Assembly: GCF_020148105.1 (NCBI RefSeq)
Contig: NZ_JAHLZE010000038.1
Span: forward strand, 105,724 to 169,723
Reading direction: 5' to 3'
Length of the DNA: 64,000 nt
Source of the DNA: Methanobrevibacter sp. TMH8
GTDB taxonomy: Archaea; Methanobacteriota; Methanobacteria; Methanobacteriales; Methanobacteriaceae
Shown in pieces: positions 49,677-60,182 of the stretch. The notes under the pieces were generated by a model. That model worked only from the letters and a program-made list of their open reading frames with translations. It had not been told where the DNA came from and did no database searches. Numbering within the stretch: position 1 is the stretch's first letter; the number at the start of each line of letters is the position of its first letter. Made by a program: the position numbers and the translations under genes.

Positions 49677-50522
49677 ATGACAAATTTTAAAATAGCTTTA
49701 TGTCAAATGAATGTTGTGGATGATAAAGATGAAAACATCCAAAAAGCTGTAGAAATGATAGGAAATTCTAAAAAGGCAAATGTGGATATAGCTATTTTAC
49801 CAGAGATGTTTAATTGTCCATATGAAAATGAAAAATTTGTTGAATATGCTGAATATAAAGACGATAGTTATACTCTTAAACCAATAGCTAATATAGCTAA
49901 ATCTAAGAATATTCATGTTTTAGCTGGTTCTATCCCTGAAAAAGAATTAAATAAACGTACAGGTACTGAAAATATTTATAACACTAGTTTTTTATTTGAC
50001 AATAATGGTGAAATTCTTGGATACCATAGAAAGATGCACTTATTTGATATAGATGTAAAAGATAAAATTTATTTTAAAGAATCAGATACATTAAGTTCTG
50101 GAAATAATATTACCGTTATTGACACAAAATCAAAAATTGGGAAAATTGGAATTGGTATTTGTTATGACATTCGTTTTCCAGAGTTATCTAGACTTATGAG
50201 TCTTAGAGGAGCAGATATATTAATATTCCCTGGAGCATTTAATTTAACCACTGGTCCTGCCCATTGGGAGCTACTTTTTAGAACTCGTGCTCTTGATAAT
50301 CAAGTATTTACTGTTGGTGTTTCACCAGCACTTGATAAAGAAGCTAGTTATAATGCATATGGGCATTCAATTATAGCTAACCCTTGGGGAGAAATTATAG
50401 CTAGTGGATCTTACAATGAAGAACTAATTATACATAAAATTAATTTAGAAGAAATAACTAAAGTAAGAGAAGAATTACCTCTTATTAAGAATAGAAGAAC
50501 TGATATATATACTTTAAAATAA
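49677..50522 (+). CDS. Carbon-nitrogen hydrolase (nitrilase superfamily, omega-amidase-like)
   Basis: A 281-residue C-N hydrolase with the catalytic triad Glu43 (LPEMFNCPYE), Lys119 (YHRKMHLFD) and Cys162 (GIGICYDIRFPE). The overall pattern is closest to Nit2/omega-amidase enzymes that deaminate alpha-ketoglutaramate or repair deaminated glutathione-like side products; true nitrilase activity is unlikely. ATG with GTGAT upstream. It stands alone and next to a flavin-binding protein. Confidence 0.87.
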   Translation: MTNFKIALCQMNVVDDKDENIQKAVEMIGNSKKANVDIAILPEMFNCPYENEKFVEYAEYKDDSYTLKPIANIAKSKNIHVLAGSIPEKELNKRTGTENIYNTSFLFDNNGEILGYHRKMHLFDIDVKDKIYFKESDTLSSGNNITVIDTKSKIGKIGIGICYDIRFPELSRLMSLRGADILIFPGAFNLTTGPAHWELLFRTRALDNQVFTVGVSPALDKEASYNAYGHSIIANPWGEIIASGSYNEELIIHKINLEEITKVREELPLIKNRRTDIYTLK

Positions 50523-50714
50523 TGATAATCATAAAAATTAGAATTACATCAATGCAAAAATAACAAAAACAATAAAAATAACAAGAATAACAAATTTTCA
50601 AAATTAAAAAATATAAGTAAAAAATTGAAAAATATAAGTAATATATTTAATATATTTATTGAACTCTAAACATCTTTTTATTTGCATTTAAACAATTTAT
50701 TAAGGAACTATTTT

Positions 50715-51191
50715 ATGAGAAAAAAAGATAGAGAGATAACAGACATATCAGAAATAATCAAAATAATGAATAAATGTGATATTTGTAGAATTGGAATATT
50801 CGATGAGGAATATCCTTATATAATTCCTTTAAATTTTGGATATAACTACAAAGATGGACAATTATTCCTTTATTTCCATTCCGCAATTGAAGGGAAAAAA
50901 TTAGATTTAATTAAAAGAAATAATAAAATAGCTTTTGAAATGGATTGTTCTAAAGAGCTTAAATCTGGTGATATTCCATGTAAATACTCCATGAATTACG
51001 AAAGTATTTGTGGAAATGGTATAATTGAAATTCTAAATAATAAGGATAAAATAAAAGGATTAAAATATCTAATGAAAAATTATTCTAATAAAAATTATTC
51101 AGATACTGATTTTGAAGAAAAAATCTTAAAAATAACCACTGTTTTAGAATTAAAAGTTGATAAAATCATTGGAAAATCTTTAAAAAAATAA
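50715..51191 (+). CDS. Pyridoxamine 5'-phosphate oxidase-like flavin-binding protein
   Basis: A 158-residue FMN-binding split-barrel protein (NimA-like). The pattern CRIGIFDEEYPYIIPLNFGY and LYFHSAIEGKKLDLI is typical of the family. Its substrate is unknown; some members reduce nitroimidazoles. The open frame starts 11 codons earlier, but ATG 50715 follows AAGGA and fits the family length. It lies 192 bases after the nitrilase. Confidence 0.82.
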   Translation: MRKKDREITDISEIIKIMNKCDICRIGIFDEEYPYIIPLNFGYNYKDGQLFLYFHSAIEGKKLDLIKRNNKIAFEMDCSKELKSGDIPCKYSMNYESICGNGIIEILNNKDKIKGLKYLMKNYSNKNYSDTDFEEKILKITTVLELKVDKIIGKSLKK

Positions 51192-51296
51192 TAATAACTA
51201 ATAAAAATAAGAATAAAATAAAATAAGAATAACTAATAATAAATAATAAGAAAAATAAGAAAAATAACAGAAAATATTTTATATGTTCTAAAAGGA

Positions 51297-51893
51297 TTAT
51301 TTCTTCTTAATATCTTTTTCAATCTTTTTAATTGCTTTATTAGCTGCCTTTTTAAAATCTTTATCTTTTTCTTTTCTTCTAGCTTTTTTAATTGGATCGA
51401 TAGCTTCTTCAACTCCCATATCACCAAGAGCTCTGATAGCTGCGAGACGTACACCCCAATCTTCTTCTTCAAGCATAATTTCTGCTATATCATCAATTTT
51501 ATCAGTAGCTTTAAGCTCGCCAAGAGACCTAACAGCTATTTTCCTAACACCAAAGTCTTCATCATGGATAGCTTCTGCAAAATAATCAATAGCTTTTTGA
51601 CTACCAGTACCCTTTAAAGCAAAAGAAGCAAATCTTTTATATTCTCCTTTTTCACTGTTAACCACTTCAATTAATCTATCAACGACTGATTCTCCTATTT
51701 TTCCAAGGTTTTCAGCTGCTTTATGTCTAACTGGAGTATTTTCATCATTCATGGCTACTATCAAAGGTTCTACAACAGCTTCATCATTGATTCCTTCTAA
51801 GCTATTAACTGCAAGTTTCCTTACTTCCACATCATCATCAGTTAATTTAGCTATAGCTTCTTCCATAGATAATTTTTCTTCATCTTTATTCAT
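51297..51893 (-). CDS. HEAT-repeat protein
   Basis: A 198-residue protein made of about five HEAT/PBS-lyase repeats of 30-31 residues (for example VRKLAVNSLEGINDEAVVEP, VRHKAAENLGKIGESVVDR, VRKIAVRSLGELKATDKIDD, VRLAAIRALGDMGVEEAIDP), ending in a Lys-rich tail. Such proteins are scaffold or adaptor proteins; the partner is unknown. ATG with GGTGA upstream. Confidence 0.85.
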   Translation of the reverse strand: MNKDEEKLSMEEAIAKLTDDDVEVRKLAVNSLEGINDEAVVEPLIVAMNDENTPVRHKAAENLGKIGESVVDRLIEVVNSEKGEYKRFASFALKGTGSQKAIDYFAEAIHDEDFGVRKIAVRSLGELKATDKIDDIAEIMLEEEDWGVRLAAIRALGDMGVEEAIDPIKKARRKEKDKDFKKAANKAIKKIEKDIKKK

Positions 51894-52292
51894 ATTTTCA
51901 CCGTTTGGTCATTCAATATACAATAAGATTATATTATCATATATTACTTTATATTAGATATTGATATTATTATTCTTTATATCATTATTCATCAAAAATA
52001 CTTTTATATATTCTATATAAATTTTGTAAATTTTTTATAAATTTTTTATATATTTTTTTATAATAATTATTTTTATTATATTCAAATATAATTATATTAA
52101 AACTTATATTATATTAAAACTTATTCATTTTAAGGATATAATATGAAGAATAAAATAGATATAAGCAAAAAGATAAACTAAACTAGTAAAAATCTTCTTA
52201 TAAAAATGTTAGAAAAGTTAGAAAAAAATTTATTATTCATAATAAACAAATATAATAAAAACTAATTTATTTTTATTTTTATAATTGATAAA
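51894..52292. other. Divergent spacer HEAT protein/Lhr helicase
   Basis: Very AT-rich, no gene. TATA-like ATTATATTAAAA near 52087-52110 could serve the helicase. No clear structured element. Confidence 0.5.
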
Positions 52293-54935
52293 ATGATAAA
52301 AAAACAAACCAAAAGCTATTCTAAAAAGGATATTTACAAAATCCTTCATCCATGGGTAAAAGAATGGTTTGATAACACATTCAATGATTTCACTCCGGCT
52401 CAGAAGCAAGCCATTGTAGATATTCATAATAACAATAATGTATTGGTTTCATCACCAACAGGGTCTGGTAAAACACTTACTGCTTTTTTATCTGTTATTA
52501 GTGAACTTACAACTCTGGCAGAAAAAGGAAATCTAGAAGATAAGGTCTACTGCATATATATTTCACCACTTAAAGCATTGGACAATGATATTGAGAAAAA
52601 TTTAGAAGTTCCACTATCAGAAATTGATAAAATAGCTATTAAAAATGGTGCAACTTATAAAAAAACTGCAACAAAAACCGAAAAAGGGCTTGGAATTAGG
52701 AAAGCCGTCAGAACTGGAGATACTACTCAATATCAACGATCAAAGATGCTGAAAACTCCCCCACACATCCTTATTACAACACCTGAAACATTATCAATAT
52801 TGCTTGTAGCTCCAAAATTTAGAGAAAAGTTAGCTAATGTTAAGTATGTTATAATTGATGAAATCCATTCACTGGCCGAAAATAAAAGAGGAGTTCATCT
52901 TAGCCTATCATTAGAACGTTTACAACATCTTATTGGAGGATATACAAGAATCGGCCTTTCAGCTACTGTGTCACCTCTTGAAAAAGTAGCTAATTTCTTA
53001 GTTGGATATGAATATGGGACCCCTAGAGACTGTCTAATTGTTGATGTTAATTATCTTAAAAAACTTGATATGGAAGTCCTTTCTCCAGTAGATGATATTG
53101 TAGTAGCTGATTCAGAAGAAACCCGTCTTGCAATGTATAACCTTGTTGATGATTTAATAATGGAACATAAAACAAGTCTTATTTTCACAAATACTCGTCG
53201 TGGGACCGAAAGTATGGTTTATAATCTTAAAAAGATGTTTCCTGAAAATTATAATGACAATAATATAATGGCCCATCATTCATCTCTTTCAAAAGAAATT
53301 CGTCTTCAAGCAGAAGATAAATTAAAAGAAGGGAGCTTAAAAGCTGTTGTTTCATCAACATCATTAGAATTAGGAATTGATATAGGATATATTGATTTAG
53401 TAATACTTATAAACTCTCCAAAATCAGTTTCGCGAGGATTACAGAGAATCGGAAGAAGTGGACACCAGTTGCATGAGAAATCAAAGGGAAGACTTATAGT
53501 AACCGATAGAGATGATCTTGTTGAATGTTCAGTACTTCTTAAAAATGCAAAAGAAGGCAAAATCGATAAAATTAAGATTCCACATAATGCCCTTGATGTT
53601 TTAGCACAACATATATATGGAATGAGTATTGAAAACCCATGGGATATTGATTATGCATATGATGTTATTAGAAAGAGTTACTGTTATAAAGATTTAAGCA
53701 GAGATGATTTTGAAGATGTACTTAGCTATTTAGCTGGAGAATATGGTGAGCTTGAAGAAAGATATGTCTATGCTAAAATTTGGATCGATTATGATAAAAA
53801 TCAGTTCGGAAAAAGAGGCAGACTTGCTAGAATGTTATATTCAACCAATATCGGAACTATTCCAGATAGTACTTCAGTAGCTGTAAAATGTGATGGAGAT
53901 ATTATTGGAAGAATTGAGCAGGATTTTATGGAAAAACTGAAAAAAGGAGATACTTTCGTTCTTGGTGGTGGAATATATCGGTTTAACTACGGAAGAGGAA
54001 TGACAATAAATGTTTCACCAGCCAGCGGCCCTCCAACAATACCCTCTTGGTTTTCACAACAACTTCCACTTGCATTTGACTTAGCTCTTGATATTCAACG
54101 TTTTAGAGCTTTTATGGAGTGGAGATTTGCAAAAGGACATAGCAAAGAAGAGATTATGGAATTTATTGATGAATATTTATATGTTGATGAATTTGCAGCT
54201 AACTCAATATATGAATATTTTAATGAACAATATCTCTATGCACAGATTCCAAGTAATAAAAAATTATTGATTGAATATTATACAGGTTTTGGTGGAAGAA
54301 AATTCCTAATATTCCACACACTTTTTGGAAGACAAGTAAATGATGCACTTTCTCGGGCAGTTGCTTATATTATAGCTAAAAAAAATAAAATCGATATTAC
54401 AATAAGCATATCCGATAATGGATTTTATCTTAGCTCTGATAAACGAATGGGAGGACTTGAAGCATTTAAAGAACTCCACTCAGAAACACTTCGATCAATA
54501 CTTATAAAAGCTATTAACAAAACAGAAACATTAGCGAGTCGTTTCCGCCATTGTGCAGGGCGATCTCTCATGACACTCCGTCGATACAAAGGTCAGGATA
54601 AATCTGTTGGAAGGCAACAAGTAAGAGGGAAAATATTACTTAAATTTGTAGAGGATATGGATGACAATTTCTCTATCCTTAAAGAGGCTAGAAGAGAAGT
54701 TATCGAAGATTTTATGGATGTTAAAAATGCAATTCGTGTTCTTCAATGGGTGGAAAGTGGACAACTTGAAATTAAAACAATAAATACGGTTATTCCTTCG
54801 CCATTCGCATTTAATTTAGTTTCACAAGGATATTTAGATGTTCTTTCCCAGACCGACAAAGCTGAATTTTCAAAAAGAATGCATAAAGCCATTTTAGAAA
54901 AAATTAAAGATCAGCTGAAAGAAGATTATTATTAA
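52293..54935 (+). CDS. Lhr-family ATP-dependent DNA helicase
   Basis: An 880-residue superfamily 2 helicase of the archaeal Lhr type. Walker A SPTGSGKT at residues 54-61, DEIH box near 190-193, motif III SATVSP near 225, the second RecA-like domain with [16 protein letters not shown] and the motif VI region RIGRSGHQ near 390, then the Lhr winged-helix and core C-terminal domain ([22 protein letters not shown]). Lhr unwinds 3'-tailed and branched DNA and acts in repair. The upstream ribosome site is weak. The gene is alone. Confidence 0.9.
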   Translation: MIKKQTKSYSKKDIYKILHPWVKEWFDNTFNDFTPAQKQAIVDIHNNNNVLVSSPTGSGKTLTAFLSVISELTTLAEKGNLEDKVYCIYISPLKALDNDIEKNLEVPLSEIDKIAIKNGATYKKTATKTEKGLGIRKAVRTGDTTQYQRSKMLKTPPHILITTPETLSILLVAPKFREKLANVKYVIIDEIHSLAENKRGVHLSLSLERLQHLIGGYTRIGLSATVSPLEKVANFLVGYEYGTPRDCLIVDVNYLKKLDMEVLSPVDDIVVADSEETRLAMYNLVDDLIMEHKTSLIFTNTRRGTESMVYNLKKMFPENYNDNNIMAHHSSLSKEIRLQAEDKLKEGSLKAVVSSTSLELGIDIGYIDLVILINSPKSVSRGLQRIGRSGHQLHEKSKGRLIVTDRDDLVECSVLLKNAKEGKIDKIKIPHNALDVLAQHIYGMSIENPWDIDYAYDVIRKSYCYKDLSRDDFEDVLSYLAGEYGELEERYVYAKIWIDYDKNQFGKRGRLARMLYSTNIGTIPDSTSVAVKCDGDIIGRIEQDFMEKLKKGDTFVLGGGIYRFNYGRGMTINVSPASGPPTIPSWFSQQLPLAFDLALDIQRFRAFMEWRFAKGHSKEEIMEFIDEYLYVDEFAANSIYEYFNEQYLYAQIPSNKKLLIEYYTGFGGRKFLIFHTLFGRQVNDALSRAVAYIIAKKNKIDITISISDNGFYLSSDKRMGGLEAFKELHSETLRSILIKAINKTETLASRFRHCAGRSLMTLRRYKGQDKSVGRQQVRGKILLKFVEDMDDNFSILKEARREVIEDFMDVKNAIRVLQWVESGQLEIKTINTVIPSPFAFNLVSQGYLDVLSQTDKAEFSKRMHKAILEKIKDQLKEDYY

Positions 54936-55182
54936 TTAATAGTATTCTTAAGATCAGATATCTAAAACTAAATATTAAAACTTCTTTAAAATTTATAAAA
55001 AATTCATAATATTTTTAAATACTTATGAATTATTAAAATATATTTTAAAAATTATCATAAAACTAATATATTAACTTTATTTTCAATATATACCTTAAAA
55101 TCATTACAAAAATATGATATTAACAATATTTATAGCTAATATTTTCAGCTATATTTTCTATTTCATTTTTTACAAAAAACAT

Positions 55183-55194
55183 AAATATTTAAAA
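55183..55194 (+). promoter_or_regulatory. TATA box of a possibly leaderless flavodoxin gene
   Basis: AAATATTTAAAA is centred about 24 bases before ATG 55212, and no ribosome site precedes that ATG. Together this suggests a transcript that starts at or next to the start codon. Confidence 0.4.
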
Positions 55195-55211
55195 GATATA
55201 TAATAACATAT

Positions 55212-55688
55212 ATGAAAATTTTAGTAACATACTACTCAAGGACACAAACCACAGCAAGAGTAGCTAAAGAAATCCAAAAGAAATTAAATTGTGATATTGA
55301 GGAAATAATTGATATCAACAAACGTTCAGGAGTTATAGGTTATTTAAAAGGAGGTTATGATGCAATGAAAAGCAAACCTGCCAAAATAAAACCTATTGAA
55401 AAAAATCCTTCTGAATATGATTTGGTTATAGTTGGAACTCCAGTTTGGGCATCTACAATGGCCCCTGCTATATTAGAATATCTAAAAGAAAATAAAGAAA
55501 AATTTAATGATGTTTCTTTCTTCTGCACTTGTGGGGGTAGTGGATATGATAAAACATTAGCAAAAATGGAGGAAGTTGCAGATAAAAATCCATTAAATAA
55601 TTTATATCTAACAAAAAATGATATTGAATCATCTTTTGATTCTAAAATAGAGGGATTTATTAAAAATATTGAAAATATTGAAAAATAG
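55212..55688 (+). CDS. Flavodoxin
   Basis: A 158-residue flavodoxin-like protein. The FMN phosphate loop is TYYSRTQTTARVA (residues 6-18), a second contact VGTPVWASTMAPAI lies near residues 77-90, and FFCTCGGSGYDKT near 102-114. Carries electrons between redox enzymes. The gene has no visible ribosome site, and the TATA box lies about 24 bases before ATG, so it may be leaderless. Confidence 0.88.
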   Translation: MKILVTYYSRTQTTARVAKEIQKKLNCDIEEIIDINKRSGVIGYLKGGYDAMKSKPAKIKPIEKNPSEYDLVIVGTPVWASTMAPAILEYLKENKEKFNDVSFFCTCGGSGYDKTLAKMEEVADKNPLNNLYLTKNDIESSFDSKIEGFIKNIENIEK

Positions 55689-55918
55689 AATATTATTAAT
55701 AGAATATTGTTATTTATAATTATTTATCCAAATTATCTATAATTCTAGTTATGTTCTATTATATTTTTAGTATATTACCCTAGTTAAATTAAATCAAAGG
55801 ATTAAACTAAAATTAAGCTATATCAAACTAAATATTATAATATAATTAAAAACTCAAATTAAAAATATAATATTAGAGAAATTAATTATAATATTATAAA
55901 AAATAAAGATGTGAAAAA

Positions 55919-56347
55919 ATGTTTATAATTCAATTGGAATTTTGGATACTATTTGCAGCTACATGTTTATTGTTAGAATTAGTTAGTGCAGGTTTTTATT
56001 TAATGTCTGTAGGAATAGGTTCAGCATCAGCAGCTGTAGCTAACTACATAGGCTTTGATCCAACAACACAACTAATAGTATTTGTTATTGTTACAATAAT
56101 TTGCTTAATTGCTTCCAGACCACTTGCACATCACCTTACAGCAGGAGGACCTGATGTAAAAGTAGCTGCCGAACGATTAATAGGTGAGGAAGGAATAGTA
56201 ACAGAACCTATTGACCCAGAAAATGCAGGTATGATAAAAATATCTGGAGAAGAATGGAGAGCGATATCTAATGTTGACATAGGAGTTAGAGAAAAAGTTA
56301 TTGTTGAAGAAGTAAAAGGTGTAAAACTAAAAGTTATAAAAAAATAA
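55919..56347 (+). CDS. NfeD-like protein
   Basis: A 142-residue short NfeD (NfeD1b type): two or three N-terminal membrane segments (about 8-30, 33-48, 52-68) followed by a C-terminal OB-fold domain (LIGEEGIVTEPIDPENAGMIKISGEEWRAI). In archaea and bacteria it is encoded next to a stomatin-like SPFH gene and is thought to act with it in membrane organisation. The stomatin gene follows after 124 bases. Confidence 0.88.
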   Translation: MFIIQLEFWILFAATCLLLELVSAGFYLMSVGIGSASAAVANYIGFDPTTQLIVFVIVTIICLIASRPLAHHLTAGGPDVKVAAERLIGEEGIVTEPIDPENAGMIKISGEEWRAISNVDIGVREKVIVEEVKGVKLKVIKK

Positions 56348-56471
56348 TAATAAAAATAATTTAAAAGATTAGATATGTATAATAATATTAGATAAGTATA
56401 ATATTTAATAAAAATTATAAAATAAGAAATTCATGAAATTATAAAAATTATAAAGTTTATAAAGTGATAAA

Positions 56472-57479
56472 ATGGATATGTTAATATTAACAATTATAGT
56501 AATAATTATTATAGTTGTTTTAGCATTTAAAGCTGTAAAAATATTAAGACCTTATGAAAAAGGTGTTGTTGAAAGATTTGGTAAATATCGAAGAACTGTA
56601 GAAAGTGGTTTGACATTTATAATTCCATTTATTGAAATAATTAGAAAAGTGGATCTTCGTGAACAAGTAGTAGATGTTCCACCACAAGAAGTTATTACAA
56701 AAGATAATACCGTTGTTGTAGTAGATTGTGTTATATTTTATGAAGTAACTGACCCATTCAATGCAGTTTACAATGTTGTTAATTTCTATCAAGCTATAAC
56801 AAAGTTAGCTCAAACAAATCTTAGGAATATTATAGGCGATCTTGAACTTGATCAAACCCTTACCTCAAGGGAAATGATAAATACTCAACTTCGAGAAGTT
56901 CTTGATGAAGCTACTGACAAATGGGGAACTCGGGTTGTTAGAGTAGAAATTCAAAGAATTGAGCCTCCAAAAGATATTGTAGATGCAATGAGTAAACAAA
57001 TGAAAGCTGAAAGGATGAAACGTGCAGCTATACTCGAAGCAGAAGGATACAAACAATCTGAAATTAAACGGGCTGAAGGAGACAAACAAGCTGCAATTCT
57101 TGAAGCAGAAGGCCAAGCAGAAGCTATTAAAAAAGTAGCTGACGCTCAAAAGTACGAAGAAGTAGCTATTGCAGAAGGTCAAGCAGAAGCTACAATTGAT
57201 GTTTATGATGCTATTCATGCAGGAAATCCTACTAATGATTTAATAGCTATTAAATATTTAGAAGCTCTAGAAAAAATAGCTGATGGAAATTCTACAAAGA
57301 TATTCTTACCAACTGAAGTTTCTGGAATACTTGGTTCTATTGGAGGAATAGCTGAACTATTTACTGATGAAGATTTAAACAAAAAAGAAAAACCAACAAA
57401 AGTCAAAAGTTCAAAAATTCAAAAAATAATGGAAAAAGTTAAAGAAACATCAGATGAAGTCTACAAACCAAAAGAATAA
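56472..57479 (+). CDS. Stomatin/SPFH (band 7) family membrane protein
   Basis: A 335-residue stomatin-like protein: an N-terminal membrane span (about 3-22), the SPFH/PHB domain (VVERFGKYRRTVESGLTFIIPFIE to about residue 175), an Ala/Glu/Lys-rich coiled coil (about 175-245; AILEAEGYKQSEIKRAEGDK), and a C-terminal part. Such proteins oligomerise in membranes and are often cleaved by the paired NfeD-type protein. With nfeD it forms a classical two-gene unit. ATG with GTGAT upstream. Confidence 0.92.
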   Translation: MDMLILTIIVIIIIVVLAFKAVKILRPYEKGVVERFGKYRRTVESGLTFIIPFIEIIRKVDLREQVVDVPPQEVITKDNTVVVVDCVIFYEVTDPFNAVYNVVNFYQAITKLAQTNLRNIIGDLELDQTLTSREMINTQLREVLDEATDKWGTRVVRVEIQRIEPPKDIVDAMSKQMKAERMKRAAILEAEGYKQSEIKRAEGDKQAAILEAEGQAEAIKKVADAQKYEEVAIAEGQAEATIDVYDAIHAGNPTNDLIAIKYLEALEKIADGNSTKIFLPTEVSGILGSIGGIAELFTDEDLNKKEKPTKVKSSKIQKIMEKVKETSDEVYKPKE

Positions 57480-57492
57480 TTAAAATTAAGAA

Positions 57493-57795
57493 TTGGGTGC
57501 CATTAGCACTGATATATTAAGTAGAGTATGGAATGATTATATGGGAGAATTATCAAAATTACCCAATATAGGTAAAGTTTTAGAAAGCCAACTGAATAAA
57601 ATAGGGATAAAAACAGCGAAAGACCTTGAAGAATGTGGTTCTCATGAAGCATGGTTAGCTATAAAAGAAAATGATCCTTCTGCATGTTATAATCGATTAT
57701 GTGGAATTGAGGGAGCTATTCAAGGAATCAGATGGCATGATCTTTCAGATACTGACAAAAAGAGTCTGAAAGACTTTTATTCTTTACATAAATGA
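57493..57795 (+). CDS. TfoX C-terminal domain-like protein
   Basis: A protein of 84-100 residues containing a TfoX-C/helix-hairpin-helix fold (SKLPNIGKVLESQLNKIGIKTAKDLEECG, AWLAIKENDPSACYNRLCGIEGAIQGIRWHDL). The fold occurs in bacterial competence protein TfoX and as stand-alone proteins whose function is unknown. Start: TTG 57493 has no ribosome site; ATG 57541 follows GGAATGAT and would be about 84 residues. I give the longer frame because its first residues look protein-like, but the start is uncertain. It begins 13 bases after the stomatin gene. Confidence 0.72.
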   Translation: MGAISTDILSRVWNDYMGELSKLPNIGKVLESQLNKIGIKTAKDLEECGSHEAWLAIKENDPSACYNRLCGIEGAIQGIRWHDLSDTDKKSLKDFYSLHK

Positions 57796-58328
57796 AAAAT
57801 GTTCTTTAAAAATCTATAATTTTGTTTAAGAATCTATAATTATATATTAAAATATTTTTCTTTTTGTATTTATTTTATCCAATTCTATTTATTTATATTT
57901 AAATTTATTTCTATATTATTCATCTAAATTTCATTAATTTATTTTAATTTTATTTTTATTTCATTTCATTTCATTTCACCATATTTCACTTCATCCCATT
58001 TAATTCTATTTTAATAAAAAATTCATCTATTTTTATAAATTATTAACTAAATCAACAATAAAATCAACAATATTAATTAATTTTAAAAATATTTTTAAAA
58101 GTTGTTCAGAAAAAAGTGAAAAAATAATAAAAAATTAGAAATAATAAGAAAAAATTATAAAAAATGTGAAAAGCTTATATTTTATTATATCATAATATAA
58201 TCATATATTTTGATATTTCAGAATATGAAAATTTAATTTAGAGGTTTATAAATATAAAAATATAAAAGAAATTTTTTAATAAAAATAAAATGAAAATAAT
58301 GGGAAATTTCAAAAAAGGAGGGATAATA
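57796..58328. other. Spacer upstream of the DAP dehydrogenase
   Basis: No gene. T-rich terminator-like stretch at 57890-57990 with repeats of ATTTC. A TATA-like TTTATAAATATA at 58245-58256 predicts a start near 58280. An ATG at 58290 is in frame but far upstream of the ribosome site at 58317-58321. Confidence 0.5.
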
Positions 58329-59303
58329 CTGACTCAAAAAATTAAAATAGGAATAGTGGGATACGGCAATCTAGGAAAAGGAGTTGAATTAGCTATAGAG
58401 CAAAATGAAGATATGGAACTTATATCTATATTCACAAGGAGAGATCCAACTACCTTAAATAATCCATTAATGGAAAATATAGGTAAAATCAAAGATTACA
58501 AAGATAAAATTGATGTGATGATCTTGTGTGGAGGTTCAGCTACTGATTTACCAGAACAAACCCCTGAAATCGCCAAAATGTTTAATACTGTTGATAGCTT
58601 TGATACACATGCAAATATCCCCATACACTTTGGAAAAATTGATAAAATCGGGAAAGAAGCAAAAACTCTTAGTTTAATTTCAACTGGTTGGGATCCAGGA
58701 CTATTTTCAATGTATAGGATTATGGGAGAAACTATGCTACCTGTTGGGAATACTTACACATTTTGGGGAGAAGGAGTTAGTCAAGGACATTCTGATGCAA
58801 TTAGAAGAATTGAAGGTGTTGTTGATGGTAAACAATACACAGCACCTATAGAAAAAGCATTGGATAAAGTTAGATCTGGAGAAAACCCAGAGTTTACCAC
58901 TAGAGAAAAACACCTCAGAATATGTTATGTAGTTACTGAAGAAGGTGCTGATGAGACAAAAATTGAAAATGAAATAAAAACTATGAAAAATTATTTCGAT
59001 GAATATGATACTGAAGTAAATTTCATAACTCAGGAAGAATTAGATAAAAATCATAGCGGTATGCCCCATGGAGGATATGTTATAAGAACTGGTCGTTCAC
59101 AAGCAGGGAACAATCAAAGAATGGAATTTATTTTAGAACTCGGAAGTAACCCAGAATTTACTTCTAGTGTTTTAGTTTCTTATGCTAGAGCTGTTAAAAG
59201 AATGGCTAATGAAGGAAAAACTGGATGTATGACTGTTTTTGATGTTCCTTTAGCTATGCTTTCACCAAAGTCTGGAGAAGAATTAAGAAAAGAGTTATTA
59301 TAA
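58329..59303 (+). CDS. ddh: Diaminopimelate dehydrogenase with an apparent CTG start
   Basis: A 324-residue meso-diaminopimelate D-dehydrogenase: the Rossmann motif GIVGYGNLGKGVELAI follows at once, then the conserved DSFDTHANIP and GWDPGLFSMYR and PHGGYVIRTG segments. It links tetrahydrodipicolinate and ammonia directly to meso-DAP, the lysine precursor, an alternative to DapL-type pathways usual in methanogens. GGAGG (58317-58321) lies seven bases before CTG 58329, in frame. The open frame from ATG 58290 would put this ribosome site inside the coding region and add an odd MKIMGNFKKGGII leader. Confidence 0.85.
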   Translation: MTQKIKIGIVGYGNLGKGVELAIEQNEDMELISIFTRRDPTTLNNPLMENIGKIKDYKDKIDVMILCGGSATDLPEQTPEIAKMFNTVDSFDTHANIPIHFGKIDKIGKEAKTLSLISTGWDPGLFSMYRIMGETMLPVGNTYTFWGEGVSQGHSDAIRRIEGVVDGKQYTAPIEKALDKVRSGENPEFTTREKHLRICYVVTEEGADETKIENEIKTMKNYFDEYDTEVNFITQEELDKNHSGMPHGGYVIRTGRSQAGNNQRMEFILELGSNPEFTSSVLVSYARAVKRMANEGKTGCMTVFDVPLAMLSPKSGEELRKELL

Positions 59304-59719
59304 ATTAAAACATATATCAAACATTATTAGATTACTGAATTTTTACATGTTATTTACTATGTTAAAATAATACAAACCAAATAATATGTTCAAAATTTCA
59401 AGTAATTTAATAATTAATCTATTTATTTTGTGTCCAATTTTTGATTTTATTTCTATTCATAATAATATAACTAGTTGCATTAATATGCATACAATAAAAT
59501 TCAAATCAATATCATTTATTTGTATTTAATATTAAAATTTCATAAAAATAGGAATATATTAACATATTAACTAAATAAAACAAAATCAAATAAATTAAAG
59601 GATTTTATTCATGCAAAAAATATAATAATCATATAATACTTTTATTATATATTTAAGCTAATTAAAAAAATAATAAAAGAAAAAATAATAAATTTAATAA
59701 ATAGAATATTTTAGGTGTT
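59304..59719. other. Convergent spacer ddh/secreted protein
   Basis: No gene. Runs of T on both strands near 59645-59705 may end the 145-residue protein gene. Loose palindromes of TGCAT near 59475-59490. Confidence 0.5.
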
Positions 59720-60157
59720 TTAGACCCTATTTTTTAAGCATTTTTTGAGTAGTTTAGATTTATTTTTTTTGTAATAATTTACAACATTTAAACCTGTTTT
59801 TGCATAAGATATTCTAATAGAAGAAGAAATAACTGAGCTAGATTCAATTTGAAGTTTGTTTTTATTTACTTTCTTTAAACTTGTGGATTTCCATTTAGTA
59901 TCATCTAAAATATATTTACCCTTTTTGTTTTTAGTATAAACTTTTACATCCATATGTAATCTCTTAGTTTTACCATTATAAAATGTTTCAAAAACAACAA
60001 CAGATCCATTATTGCATTTAATTTTTCCAGAGTCGATTTTCTCTTCAGACACAACTTTTTTTTCTTTTGTGACTGAAGCTGCTTCAGCTGCAGACACCAT
60101 TGCAATGCTCATTAATACTGCTAAAATTAATCCTACAATAATTTTTTTATTAAACAT
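59720..60157 (-). CDS. Small secreted protein, 145 aa
   Basis: Not recognised. Clear signal peptide (MFNKKIIVGLILAVLMSIAM VSAAEAA, cleavage likely near residues 25-27) and a basic, beta-strand-like mature domain (VVVFETFYNGKTKRLHMDVKV, then a Lys-rich C-terminus). Likely exported; function unknown. GGGGTG ribosome site upstream. The promoter region holds a perfect inverted repeat (see 60183-60210). Confidence 0.72.
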   Translation of the reverse strand: MFNKKIIVGLILAVLMSIAMVSAAEAASVTKEKKVVSEEKIDSGKIKCNNGSVVVFETFYNGKTKRLHMDVKVYTKNKKGKYILDDTKWKSTSLKKVNKNKLQIESSSVISSSIRISYAKTGLNVVNYYKKNKSKLLKKCLKNRV

Positions 60158-60182
60158 ATATTTTACACCCCTATCTGTTTTA

